From CAINVV01 sp037137375 (GTDB taxonomy: Bacteria > Bacteroidota > Bacteroidia > Bacteroidales > Prolixibacteraceae): DNA of 64,000 nt. The stretch lies in the NCBI GenBank assembly GCA_037137375.1, contig JBAXKJ010000018.1, positions 1 to 64,000 of the forward strand. The letters are read 5' to 3'. The notes below the pieces were generated by a model. That model ran no database searches. It was given only the letters and a program-made list of their open reading frames with translations, and was not told where the DNA came from. Of this stretch, positions 8,401 through 17,800 are shown one piece after another. The stretch's first letter is position 1. Every line of letters begins with the position of its first letter. Made by a program: the position numbers and the translations under genes.

Positions 8401-8749
8401 TAATGGCATTCAATATCAGGCGGAAATAAATGCCCCTGAAAAGCCTATAGTCCTTCCTGACGAATTGAAAAATGATACATTTCTTATTTTGAAAGAGGCT
8501 ACCCATAATATTATCAAGCATTCAAAAGCAACCAATGTCACGCTGAATGCAGATATTAATGATCATGTCTGCTTGATATCACTGATGGACAATGGAATAG
8601 GGTTTGATGAAACAAGCCTTGGAGATCGGGTGTCTCAAGGTAATGGATTGATCAACATGAAAAAAAGAGCGCTAGATTCAAAGATTGATCTGTCCATAGA
8701 ATCACATGAGGGAAATGGTACCGTAATCACTCTAATAATCAAAATATGA
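5420..8749 (+). CDS. Sensor histidine kinase with propeller, FG-GAP/VCBS repeats and an ASPIC/UnbV domain
   Basis: A 1109-residue membrane sensor. A signal peptide (1-31) is followed by a region of short propeller-like repeats (about 35-310, e.g. DEVWISGNDGLLFYRG). Then come several FG-GAP/VCBS repeats with calcium-loop motifs (about 330-700, e.g. ADFNGDKNLDIF and ADVDNDGDEDIY). Next is a segment matching the ASPIC/UnbV pattern (about 705-800, LEGTLSNRDAIGAKI). Three membrane segments lie between 818 and 892. The cytoplasmic part is a HisKA_3 dimerisation domain with H917 in SRDLHDDLASTLG and an HATPase_c domain ending GNGLINMKKRA. This is a NarX/DegS-class kinase. The NarL-type regulator 58 bases downstream is its likely partner. 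The ectodomain would face the periplasm; the ligand is unknown, possibly a glycan. Confidence 0.85.
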   Translation: MIKKCSDTCLKILRKELLLLMFLTFLRLTSGAQSFVMVNSGTKSDITDITMFSENEGYFMADRIYTLKNGVGWTKQNFPSIRSISLFAANSANDIWYVTNLENSTSVFYHAHNNIVENYVGPFGVSTYTACLAPDNTPFFASYTEVAFFKEGKFQKIKLAPTRFSIKKIVARSSKLFWILTDRNELFVYEGSEYRRILKGKNVRDFQIIDERLGYALCDDELIGFNDNIFKTCSVNEEFRNAEKIFVTKKYDIWLIGPKSKILKFTGGRLFDYSLKEKYYLRDICVVGEDEVWISGNDGLLFYRGKKILPSFQKINPGFTSFKLTNYSIELDNEYGVAMADFNGDKNLDIFAVCISDVNRLFISALESSVRPPKGNFFIEEGFLRNSEGAVMRNSTVHYTDLKLGVTTADVDNDGDEDIYICSLNAKNKLLLNNGSGVFRDVSEQPSRACENFDRSTAAAFADVDLDGAVDLYVTSENKSNKLFHNDGTGHFTDITVSSGLETSYGGSCATFSDINNDGLPDLCATFWYGQNKIYLNETKDGVIKFRDITPQTDLALLPPVKSNGATFADINNDGSPDLFIANRNDQNRLFLNDGKGNFKDFTSNYFEKKTYLSNGGVFADFDQDGFLDLYLTNVGENVLYKGISGNFFLDVTTDFGAELSGYSTGIAVGDLDNDRNPDIYAANFLGGSSKVFMNQSKNKDNIKIKLEGTLSNRDAIGAKIYLYQKYKISDQTLVGYHEISGGGSYASISAKEAIFPLTQGFQYFAVIKFPFEGSEQIVNNLKPGDLLVKEQSGFAAFSTHLKKTVFRAVMDPEIRKEILKLALVLLLGGLYFKRYIKGKDRIMRIRRLSIYGIFIIFIFTGLFFLFAQNIILFAIPVLGVLILMVIMHLVTERMQVSHNLIAQRVKLREQISRDLHDDLASTLGSISIYSDTLKRIQHPAHSEFSKLATKIADLTHSALQSITDIIWMTSPKNDSVQGLLAKTNNLLYEIFIDNGIQYQAEINAPEKPIVLPDELKNDTFLILKEATHNIIKHSKATNVTLNADINDHVCLISLMDNGIGFDETSLGDRVSQGNGLINMKKRALDSKIDLSIESHEGNGTVITLIIKI

Positions 8750-8807
8750 CCCAAAAGGGCTATAGTGTCTTTAATTTTTTAGTTGTTACTTAGTCAAAAA
8801 TTGGGTT

Positions 8808-9434
8808 ATGTCAGTTTCTGTTGGTATTGTTGAAGATCACGAAGAATTTAGGCGAAGTCTGGTTTTCCTCGTCTCTTCGTTCATGGATTATTCCGTGATC
8901 TGGTCTTGTGGATCCGTCGAAGAGGCTATCGAAAATGTCGTCGCTCCTGATGTGTTGCTTCTTGACATAAACCTTCCCAGAATGACTGGTCTTGAGGCTA
9001 TTCCGTTGATAAAAAATCAATGGCCTGAGACAAAAACGATCATGCTTACTATTCTGGAGGATGAATACAATATCATGACAGCCATAAAGAATGGAGCCGA
9101 TGGATATATATTGAAAAAAACCAATCCGCAAAAAATTCTGGAAGCTATTCAGCAGGTCTATGAAGGAGGGGCGGCACTCACACCCATGGTGGCAAAACAA
9201 GTCCTTTCATTTTTCAATCCCCTGCAAAAAAAAGAGCACAATTCTGCACTTACCAGAAGGGAAAATGAGATACTTAGCTATATAGTGAGCGGCATTACCA
9301 ATGAGAGGATAGCTTCCGAGTTATTTATCAGTACCCAGACTGTCCGCAATCACATCAAAAATATTTATGAGAAGCTTCAGGTTCATTCGAAGGCTCAGGT
9401 GGTAGCAAAGGCCCTGAAAGAAAAAATGCTTTAG
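8808..9434 (+). CDS. NarL/LuxR-family response regulator
   Basis: A 208-residue regulator: a receiver domain with the phospho-acceptor D53 in LLLDINLPRMTG, and a C-terminal LuxR-type helix-turn-helix (about 148-205: LTRRENEILSYIVSGITNERIA). It lies directly downstream of the HisKA_3 kinase and is the right class to be its partner. Its targets are not shown. The sialate O-acetylesterase that follows on the same strand after 103 bases is a plausible one. Confidence 0.92.
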   Translation: MSVSVGIVEDHEEFRRSLVFLVSSFMDYSVIWSCGSVEEAIENVVAPDVLLLDINLPRMTGLEAIPLIKNQWPETKTIMLTILEDEYNIMTAIKNGADGYILKKTNPQKILEAIQQVYEGGAALTPMVAKQVLSFFNPLQKKEHNSALTRRENEILSYIVSGITNERIASELFISTQTVRNHIKNIYEKLQVHSKAQVVAKALKEKML

Positions 9435-9537
9435 ACATTATTGTTCCCTGTCAATTTCTTTTCACTGAATTTTTACTTTTTTTGTATCTTGTTGCGTCTA
9501 TAGGCGCTCAAGATTCAATCAAGTAATATTCCATAAA

Positions 9538-10956
9538 ATGAAAAGAAAAATCCCTGTTCTACTCTTACTATTTGTCCTTCTTCAGGCAATAATTATTAAG
9601 GCATCCGCAGAAGTACGTCTGCCGGCCATACTAGGAAGCCATATGGTTTTGCAACAGAAAAGCGAGGTAAACCTGTGGGGATGGTGTGCTCCTTCCGAAA
9701 AAATAATCGTTAAGGCTTCATGGGATACTACCAGGTACATAACCACCGGAACATCCGGAGCGAAATGGAGCACTAAAATCAAGACTCCGGCAGCTGGTGG
9801 TCCATTTACCATTACGATTAACGAAAAGACTATATTGGAGGATGTAATGGTAGGTGAAGTATGGGTCTGCAGTGGTCAAAGTAACATGGAATGGAGCGGT
9901 ACCCAGAAGCTTAAGCAATCTTTGGAGGAGGCTCCAAATGCTACTAATCCCAATATCAGGTTCTTCTATGTGCCAAAAGCGACTTCCGAATATCCTCAGG
10001 AAGATATGAAAACGGGATGGAAGGTTTGCTCGCCGGAAGAAATGACTCGTTTCAGTGCCATTGGTTACTTCTTTGGAAAGAAAATTCAGAAAGATCTGGC
10101 AATCCCGGTAGGGCTGATAAATACTAATTGGGGAGGCACTCCCGCCGAAGTATGGACACCTAAAGGCATCATTGATCAGGATGCTGAACTAAAAAACGCC
10201 TCCTTGAAATTGAAACCTGCCGCCGGCTGGCCAATTACTCCGGGTTCTGTTTTTGCGGCTATGATTGCCCCTTTGACAAATTTCAGAATTGCCGGAGCAA
10301 TCTGGTACCAGGGAGAGAGTAATACTCAGAATTACAACACTTATAGTCGTCTGATGTCCAGAATGATAGGTGCGTGGAGGGATGCCTGGGGCTTTTCCTT
10401 TCCATTTTATTATGTTCAGATTGCACCTTTTGCCTATGGGAACTACAACATAGGAGCGTTGCTGAGGGAACAACAAACCAACTGTCTTACGATATCAAGG
10501 ACCGGTATGGTGGTCATTCATGATCTGGTAGATGATGTGAATAATATCCATCCTGTTAAGAAAATCGAGGTAGCTGAGCGGCTTGCCAATCTCGCACTGT
10601 CGGATAACTATGGGGTTAAGGGCTTATTATACAAGTACCCTATGTATCGGGGGATGATCATTGAAAAGAACAGGATCAGGATACTCTTCGATAATCTGGA
10701 CAACGGTCTGATGGCTTCTGCAAAGGATTTGAATGAATTTTACATTGCCGGAGCGGATCAGAAATTTCTCTTTGCAAGCGCAAAGATCGAAGGAAAGACT
10801 GTCATTGTTTGGAATAAGGCAGTGAAAGAACCTGTTGCAGTGCGTTATGGCTTCAGCAATACCTCCATCCCAAATCTCTTCAGCAAGGAAGGTATGCCGG
10901 TAAATTTATTCAGGACTGATAACTGGGAAGTAAAAACGGACGCCGTCGTAAAATAG
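9538..10956 (+). CDS. Secreted sialate O-acetylesterase-family protein
   Basis: A 472-residue exported esterase with an N-terminal signal peptide (cleavage near AEVRLP). The SGNH-type nucleophile motif is VCSGQSNMEWSG (Ser about residue 118), the WYQGESNT block follows, and the catalytic Asp/His region is DDVNNIHPVKK. The family removes O-acetyl groups from sialic acids or from xylan and pectin side chains. In the absence of a sialidase or sialate catabolic genes in the window, the glycan substrate is open. It could be a target of the preceding two-component pair. Its stop codon is two bases from the stop of the convergent gene at 10959. Confidence 0.87.
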   Translation: MKRKIPVLLLLFVLLQAIIIKASAEVRLPAILGSHMVLQQKSEVNLWGWCAPSEKIIVKASWDTTRYITTGTSGAKWSTKIKTPAAGGPFTITINEKTILEDVMVGEVWVCSGQSNMEWSGTQKLKQSLEEAPNATNPNIRFFYVPKATSEYPQEDMKTGWKVCSPEEMTRFSAIGYFFGKKIQKDLAIPVGLINTNWGGTPAEVWTPKGIIDQDAELKNASLKLKPAAGWPITPGSVFAAMIAPLTNFRIAGAIWYQGESNTQNYNTYSRLMSRMIGAWRDAWGFSFPFYYVQIAPFAYGNYNIGALLREQQTNCLTISRTGMVVIHDLVDDVNNIHPVKKIEVAERLANLALSDNYGVKGLLYKYPMYRGMIIEKNRIRILFDNLDNGLMASAKDLNEFYIAGADQKFLFASAKIEGKTVIVWNKAVKEPVAVRYGFSNTSIPNLFSKEGMPVNLFRTDNWEVKTDAVVK

Positions 10957-10958
10957 CC

Positions 10959-12380
10959 TTATTTCAATCCTAACAGGGCATTCAAAAATTTAACGGAAGA
11001 TTCTACGTCGAGTCGCTTGGCTACGATCTTCTTGTTTTTGTCGAGGATATAGATGATCGGCGTACTGGTAACGTCATAAAGTTTCCTGAAGTTGGAGGTG
11101 TAATTTGGATCCCAAACATGTGTCCATTCCTGGATTTTATATTCCTGAATAGCCTTCAGCCATTTTTCCTTGTTGTTTTGGGTAAGCACAGCAAAAATAT
11201 CAACACCCTTATTCTTGAAAACCTGATAGAGATCTTTGTTCAAAATGGGAGTCGTCTTCTGGCAATGGCTGCAGTCCGGCTCCCAGAAATAAAGCAAAGT
11301 GTACTTGGCATTGACCTGCCTGAGACTATAATAATTGCCTTCTGAATCAGGGAGTTTTAAGTCAGGGGCAATATTCCCTATCAGATTCGGTTTAACGGCT
11401 TCCACTCTTTCCCTGACTTTTCGGACCACTCCGGTATCCAGCCAGGTCTTTGGATTATTCAAAATATATTTCTCAGAGAGTACTACAAAATCCTTATCCA
11501 TTCCCATGATCTGAGACTGATTGGCTTCATTGAGAAGATATAGGAATACGTAACGAAAGACTTCCTCATTTTTCTTTGACTTCTCAATGACACTAATCAT
11601 CGGTCCAATCATTGAATCGGGCATTTGCAAGATCATTTTCTTGAAATAGGTGTCCAGTCTCTCCTGAAATATTGGCGTTCTGATGAGTCCGGCCCGGCCG
11701 AAATTGAAGTTGTCCCAGTAATGATCCTTTATGAAATTATAGTGTTTAACCCATCGGATGGAATCCAGGTTTTTTGTTGAAGGTGGCAAATGAAGCTCCA
11801 CCTCGACTGGGATTATCATAGAGAGAAAGAAGTCAGTCAGGAAAGTTCCTTTATATTTTTCAGCAGTGTCTTTCCAGTATTTCTGCATGATTTCATCAAG
11901 GTCAGAAAGTTGTTTCTGGAGAATTTTTGCCGAGTCGGACTTCTCACCGACGGCCGAAAGTCTCTTCTGTATATTTGTTTGCTTGGCTTTTTGAATGGAG
12001 AGGAAACTTTGATAGTCGTGGAAACCGATAGTCTCCTCAGCGCCTGAAAATCTATTGGCATTGCTGTTTGAAAAATCAGCATCAATTGAAATTTGCTGAT
12101 TTTTCCCGATCAAAAATTCGAAATAATTTTTTTCGTTTAGGTAGAATAGGTAGAGCCCTTCATTTAGAATTTTGCTTTTTGTAAAAGTCGCTGAGCCTGC
12201 ATGATTCAGCCTGACAGAATCCACTTTTAAAATCTTATTCCCAAAATAATTGGCAAGGTAGACAGTTGTGTCCTTTAATCCTTTAATTTTCAAAGTAATC
12301 CGGCAAGGATCGGCTGGCTTCTGGCCCGATAGAATCGCCGCGGTAATGAGTAAAATTGATAAGACTGTTACTCTGAACAT
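10959..12380 (-). CDS. Exported TlpA-like thioredoxin-fold protein
   Basis: The ATG at 12380 is preferred because AGAGG precedes it by five bases; the longer frame starts at TTG. The product is about 473 residues, with a signal peptide followed by a DUF4369-type N-terminal domain (KGLKDTTVYLANYFGNKIL). A helical middle part leads to a C-terminal AhpC/TlpA thioredoxin domain with the redox pair in WEPDCSHCQKTTP. Such proteins are common in Bacteroidota as periplasmic disulfide reductases or oxidoreductases of unknown partner. The gene appears monocistronic, with its own promoter at 12434-12465. Confidence 0.85.
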   Translation of the reverse strand: MFRVTVLSILLITAAILSGQKPADPCRITLKIKGLKDTTVYLANYFGNKILKVDSVRLNHAGSATFTKSKILNEGLYLFYLNEKNYFEFLIGKNQQISIDADFSNSNANRFSGAEETIGFHDYQSFLSIQKAKQTNIQKRLSAVGEKSDSAKILQKQLSDLDEIMQKYWKDTAEKYKGTFLTDFFLSMIIPVEVELHLPPSTKNLDSIRWVKHYNFIKDHYWDNFNFGRAGLIRTPIFQERLDTYFKKMILQMPDSMIGPMISVIEKSKKNEEVFRYVFLYLLNEANQSQIMGMDKDFVVLSEKYILNNPKTWLDTGVVRKVRERVEAVKPNLIGNIAPDLKLPDSEGNYYSLRQVNAKYTLLYFWEPDCSHCQKTTPILNKDLYQVFKNKGVDIFAVLTQNNKEKWLKAIQEYKIQEWTHVWDPNYTSNFRKLYDVTSTPIIYILDKNKKIVAKRLDVESSVKFLNALLGLK

Positions 12381-12433
12381 TTTAACCTCTTTCATTAAAT
12401 TCAAAAATCATTTGCCAAAAACACATTGGTGCG

Positions 12434-12465
12434 CTAAGGTAAATGATTTTTGATATTTAATCAAA
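12434..12465 (-). promoter_or_regulatory. Bacteroidota-type promoter for the TlpA-like gene
   Basis: Read on the minus strand, TTTG (12465-12462) is followed after exactly 20 bases by TACCTTAG (12441-12434), one mismatch from TAnnTTTG. Both boxes and their spacing fit the Bacteroidota sigma factor consensus. The gene start is about 50 bases downstream. Confidence 0.65.
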
Positions 12466-12480
12466 TTATGGGGTGCGGCT

Positions 12481-13512
12481 TCAGGGTACGAGATTCACAT
12501 TGCCATAGCTGCTCTCAATATTTACGACAGATTTTGGTTGCTCGGAGGCGCCAATAATTCCATGAACTTCGTAGCTCGTATTTTCTTTAGCCCTGTTTAA
12601 TTTGCCATCCGGATGTTTTAGGTCGCAGTATCTCATGATGCCATCTAACCGGTAAGAAGCTCCGGAGGCGATGCCAAGCCTGACTGATGCATATTTGCTG
12701 TCTACCTTGACGCTCTTGAAACTTGCCGGAATTGAGCCGACTGTGATGTTCCCATAGCCATTGGACACTGCCAGGGTCGTGAGTATCTGATCGATTTTGT
12801 ATCCTGTGTACATCGAATTAGTCGTCAGATTACTCACTGTTTTGAACCTGAAATCATCATATTTTGATTCCAGGACAACATCTTGACAATCCCCTATAAC
12901 CATGCCTGAATATCTCGAATCAATCTTCAGGTTGGCACATTTGTCGAGGGTAAGTTTGGAATACCTCATCGTCAGATTCAGGTCTTTTGTCGCATCTATC
13001 ATGGCTTTGCTATAGGCAACATCCATCACAAGAGAAGGTGACAAGAGACTCTTAGCCCTGATCTCTCCATATTTGATATCGAAAGCTCCCTTGCCCGTCA
13101 GGTTATTCATATTGACGGTTCCATATTTCTGAGCGACAGTCAGATCCTTATCAGCCGGGACAGAAACCGTGTAATCGATCCCGAAATTCTGATTGGAGTT
13201 GTTGAAATTATCCTTCATTTCCGTTACTGCCGAGGCGTTACTACCAGAAGAATTAATACTTACCATGATGTTGTCGAGTAACCTCTGAGCCCGGTTGCCG
13301 GTGCCTTCGACCCATACTTCTACACTGATGACGACTGAATCTTTCCGGCTGTCATCGATTTGAATCGTGCCATATTTATTCGAGAGTTCGAGTGAGGAAA
13401 TCTGCTTTACAGGAAAGCTCTTGTAAATTTTCTTTGTCGTCCTTTCCGCGTTTGCCTGGAAGGCCAAAATGATCAGTAAGAACAGGATTAAATTAAAGTT
13501 GCGTGTTTTCAT
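12481..13512 (-). CDS. Exported DUF4097-like beta-repeat protein
   Basis: A 343-residue protein with a clear signal peptide (MKTRNFNLILFLLIILAFQANA). The mature part consists of short repeated strands with alternating Ser/Asp/Lys and recurrent motifs such as KYGTI, KYGEI and SSYGNV, typical of DUF4097/DUF2807-type putative adhesins with a beta-helix-like fold. It is the last gene of the sigma/anti-sigma operon, and its start overlaps the end of the anti-sigma-like gene by 20 bases, which points to translational coupling. It may be an envelope sensor or target of that system. The molecular function is unknown. Confidence 0.75.
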   Translation of the reverse strand: MKTRNFNLILFLLIILAFQANAERTTKKIYKSFPVKQISSLELSNKYGTIQIDDSRKDSVVISVEVWVEGTGNRAQRLLDNIMVSINSSGSNASAVTEMKDNFNNSNQNFGIDYTVSVPADKDLTVAQKYGTVNMNNLTGKGAFDIKYGEIRAKSLLSPSLVMDVAYSKAMIDATKDLNLTMRYSKLTLDKCANLKIDSRYSGMVIGDCQDVVLESKYDDFRFKTVSNLTTNSMYTGYKIDQILTTLAVSNGYGNITVGSIPASFKSVKVDSKYASVRLGIASGASYRLDGIMRYCDLKHPDGKLNRAKENTSYEVHGIIGASEQPKSVVNIESSYGNVNLVP

Positions 13513-14047
13513 GATGATTGTTTTTTGATGATTTAATATTTTCCAAATCTGCTTTGATGGTGTTGATGATGTTCAGTTTAGTCTGGTAATACTCGATTAA
13601 TGCATTCACAACCCGCTCATCATCAGGATTTTTGCTGTATTCATCTTGTAAATCCTGAAACTGCTGATCCATTTCATCGAGCTCTTTTTTCACGATGGTC
13701 AGTTCCTGTTCGCTGCCGATACCCTGGTCTGCCATTTGTTTTAGCTGAGCTATTCCGCTGTTGATCTTGACGGTATAGAAATTCGCAGTCTCGTTGAGTT
13801 CTGTGTTGGCATATTGCTTGTTGTTCTTCACCTTCTTGTCTGGAAGGAGGTAGACAACAAGATTGGCCGAAAGAAGTACAATGATCATGATGGAAGCGAT
13901 TTTCAAAAACGGCCAGGATTTCAGTGGGAGTTTTTTCCTTTTGTGATATTGCTCCAGCTTCTCTTCGAACCTGAGAAAATGACCTTCCATGGGCTCCTCC
14001 TCGAAGGCTTCTTTTTGATCCATAAATATTTTATCAAACTTATCCAT
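13493..14047 (-). CDS. Single-pass membrane protein, probable anti-sigma factor
   Basis: A 184-residue protein with a charged cytoplasmic N-terminus (about 1-45, rich in Glu/Lys), one membrane helix (about 46-68, LKIASIMIIVLLSANLVVYLL) and a helical coiled-coil-like periplasmic part. It overlaps the ECF sigma factor gene by eight bases and the following exported protein by 20. Position and topology suggest an anti-sigma factor. A classical zinc-binding HxxxCxxC motif is absent, so it would belong to a non-ZAS type. Confidence 0.7.
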   Translation of the reverse strand: MDKFDKIFMDQKEAFEEEPMEGHFLRFEEKLEQYHKRKKLPLKSWPFLKIASIMIIVLLSANLVVYLLPDKKVKNNKQYANTELNETANFYTVKINSGIAQLKQMADQGIGSEQELTIVKKELDEMDQQFQDLQDEYSKNPDDERVVNALIEYYQTKLNIINTIKADLENIKSSKNNHHENTQL

Positions 14048-14600
14048 AGTGTTGCATTGTTAATTGACTTCTTTTTTTCTCAATCAAGAGGACCCTGAGA
14101 TGTTGTTTCGCCCTGCTGAACTGCGTTCTGCTGGTAACGTTGCTGATTCCGAGAATCTCGCTGACCTCCTCGTGATCATAACCTTCCAAAAGAATGAGCG
14201 ACAGAATCGTTCGGTAACCATCTGAAAGTTGCGATATTGCTAGCTTAATCTCTTCTACAGTGTACTCAGGTTCATTCTCCCTTTCCTCTTCAAAGACGGG
14301 TATTTCAGAAGTTACCTCTTCAAATTCGACTCTTCTTTTTCTCAGATAGTCCAAAGAACGGTTGATGACGATCCGCTTCAGCCAGGTCCCGAAACTGACC
14401 TCTCCCTTATACACCGGAAGTTTCTGAAAAGCGGTCAGAAAAGACTCCTGCATGATGTCTTCCGCATCGTCGATCTTGTTTACAATACGCAGCGAAGTAT
14501 TGTACATTGACCTGTAATACAGCTTGTAAATGCTGAATTGAGCCTCCTTGTCATTTTCCAGACACCTGTCGATCAGTGACTGATGAATGTTGATATACAT
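14040..14600 (-). CDS. ECF-type RNA polymerase sigma factor
   Basis: A 186-residue sigma-70 family protein with region 2 (YKLYYRSMYNTSLRIVNKIDDAEDIMQESFLTAF) and region 4 (ISQLSDGYRTILSLILLEGYDHEEVSEILG) separated by a short linker. It heads a three-gene operon with a membrane anti-sigma-like protein and an exported beta-repeat protein, all overlapping. Such modules respond to envelope signals. Autoregulation is likely by analogy but I did not find a diagnostic promoter upstream. Confidence 0.94.
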   Translation of the reverse strand: MYINIHQSLIDRCLENDKEAQFSIYKLYYRSMYNTSLRIVNKIDDAEDIMQESFLTAFQKLPVYKGEVSFGTWLKRIVINRSLDYLRKRRVEFEEVTSEIPVFEEERENEPEYTVEEIKLAISQLSDGYRTILSLILLEGYDHEEVSEILGISNVTSRTQFSRAKQHLRVLLIEKKRSQLTMQHYG

Positions 14601-14800
14601 CGTTTCTTTTTCTCTTTTTTACTCTAATGACGCATCCATTTTTTAATTGTTGCATCGACCCGGGAAATAATTTACATGGGAACATCCTAATTTAATAAAT
14701 ATTCCGTTCGATATAGAATAAAATTGGCTTTTACATATGTTCAGACAAGTTCTGGTTCAATCATTATACCTAAATTTAGCACAAACAGAAATAGGATCGG

Positions 14801-17800
14801 ATGGCAGATATTAGCGGACTAAATATTTTCAAAGCATCTGCTGGATCGGGAAAAACCTTCCAGCTTGTTGGCGAGTACCTGAAGATGCTGTTCGCAAGAC
14901 CCTCATCTTATCGGAACATTCTTGCAGTCACCTTTACCAATAAAGCCACGGCTGAGATGAAAGAACGGATTCTGAAGGAGCTCGCCAATCTTTCATCCGG
15001 GAGCGAATCCAAGTATATGGAGTTCCTGAAGGATTACGGGGTGGAGCAAAAAATCAGGTTGAAAGCGACCAGTATTCTCCATATGATCCTACACGACTAT
15101 TCCCGTTTTTCTGTCATGACCATCGATAGTTTTTTTCAGAAAGTAATCCGCTCTTTCGCAAGAGAGATCCGTCTGAATGCCTCCTTCCGAACGGAAATAG
15201 ATGACAGGCAGGCACTGGAAGATGCGGTGGATCTTTTGTTTCAGGATATTGACGGAAATTTATTTTTAAAAGAGTGGCTGGTCCTATTTCTGGAGGAAAA
15301 TCTGGAAGAGGGGAGAAGCTGGGATTTTAAGAATGAATTGATGAAGTTTGGAAAAGAGGTCGGGAAGGAGGCCTTCAAACTCCATGGGGAAGAACTACTG
15401 GAATCCCTCGCGGGCAGGGAGAACCTGAGTCAATATGTTGCAGCCTTGAAGAAAGTCGTGGCCGACGCAGGAATACGCCTTAAAAGCCTCGGTGAGGAGG
15501 GACTCAACCTGATCACAGCCTCCGGGCTGACTTATGATCAGTTGAAAAATGGTAAGAATTCCTTTGCCAATCTTTTCAATAAACTATACCTGGGTAAATG
15601 TGACGCGCCTACCCAGACCATGTCCAACGCCCGAAATCAACTCGAAAACTGGTATAAGAAGACCGATCCACCTTCCGTGATAGAAAAGATAGAGAGGCTG
15701 TATCACAATGGGTTAAATCAGAAATTAAATGAATCTCTGGATGCATTAAAGGAGGAAACTACTAAAATAAATAGCGCCAGGGCCGTCCTGAAAAATATCT
15801 ATCCCTTTGGACTTCTTGGTAATATTGCCTTGAAAGTCAAGGAAGTATTGAGTGAAAACAATACCGTCCTGCTCAGCGACTCCGGAAGTTTGATCGGCCG
15901 TATAATTGAAGGCAGTGATACTCCTTTTATTTATGAAAAGGTGGGTCTGATTTACAGACATTTTATGCTGGATGAATTTCAGGATACTTCCAGACAACAA
16001 TGGTCGAATTTTAAGCCCTTGGTTGAGAATGCCCTGGCATCGGGAAATTCATCTCTGGTTGTCGGGGATGTCAAACAGTCTATCTACCGCTGGAGAAACG
16101 GCGACTGGAACTTATTGGCTAACCAGCTGGCGACCGATCTGAGTCACCAACAGATCAGCACCCGCTCACTTGATACCAACTGGAGAAGCAAAAAGAATAT
16201 TATTGATTTTAACAACACGTTATTTTGGAGGGCGTCTGCCGACCTTAATGAATGGTTTAACAGGGAGATTGCTGATCATTCATTCTCTGATCTATGCGGG
16301 GTAATCGCTAATGCTTATACCGGGCAACGACAGGATTGTCCAAAATCAAACACCGGGGGTGGGTATGTGAAAATGTCCTTTATTGAACCTGAAGGTTCCA
16401 CTACAAAGAGTGAATTCAGGGAAAAGGCAATGGCCCTGTTGATTGGGCAGATCGAAAATGTACAGTTGTCCGGGGTGCTTCCGGAGGAGATCACCATCCT
16501 GGTGCGAGATAATTCGGATGGTGAGAAAATTGCCAAAGCTTTTTGGGAAAGGAAGAAAAACGATCCCCAGACAGGTGTTAAATATGATGTCATCACAAGC
16601 GATACCCTGAAAATTGGTGGTTCACCGGTAGTTCTTTTCGTGGTCAATTTCTTTAAATTCTTTACCAGGAAGGATACACAATTGGTCAGGGCAGAAATTT
16701 TATTTGGATATTATGGGGTATTGTTTCCTGAGATACAACCAGCAGGGCCTGATCATGTATTTGAACTTCATGATTTATTCGACTCAGATTCTCACTTACC
16801 GGAACTATTTGACAAGTGGCTGGATGTTGATGTCCGGTCAGAATTTCAGACCGGACTCCTTGCACTACCGCTTTATGAACTCGCCGTGACCATATCAGAC
16901 CATTTTCACTTGGGTGAGATTGCAGGAGAGAAAGTTTATCTTCAGTCATTTCTGGACTTGGTGTTGGAATACGGAAGAGAGGAGAGCGGCGGAATCAGTG
17001 GTTTTCTCGAGTGGTGGGATATTAGCGGTACCAATAAGACGCTCAATTTGCCCGTGATCAAGAATTTTATCAGGATTTCGACGATCCATCAATCCAAAGG
17101 ACTGGAGTATCATACTGTATTTATCCCCTTCTGCGATTGGGAAATTGCCATTCATCCCAAAAAAGTTCCATACATCTGGTCGATTCCAGAGATTGAGCCA
17201 TTCAATATGCTGAGAATGGTGCTGCTTAAATGCGATTTAAGCCTTAAAGATTCAATCTTTTCGCACGATTATTACCAGGAAATGCTCTACAGCATCATGG
17301 ATAATCTAAACCTGTTGTATGTAGCCCTGACAAGGGCTGTAAACCATTTGTTCATCACCATGCCTTATAAAGAAGCTAATAAGCAGTTTAGCAGCATGGC
17401 AGATTTGATTCAAGGTATCATCGAACACGCCCATATGCCGGATAGTATCGACAAGGAGCAATACCTTGATTTCAACAAAAACTGGAATGATGAAAACAAA
17501 ACTTTCGAATTGGGCGAATTATTGATTTCTCCGGTTCAGGAGGAGGTCACAGCAACGGTACGTCAAAATGATCCACTCATCCTGAATTCGAATACTAAGC
17601 GAATGGAAATTCGTTTGCACAGCAAAGATTATTTTTTGCTAACGGGCGACAGGCGCACGGAACGAATCAACAAAGGAACCATTATGCACCAGGTTTTTGA
17701 GAAAATCATCATCAGGCCGGACGTCAGACCGGCTGTGAATCAAATGATATCCTCCGGACTTATCAACCCACAGGAAGGGGCGGAGCTATTTGAAAAAATA

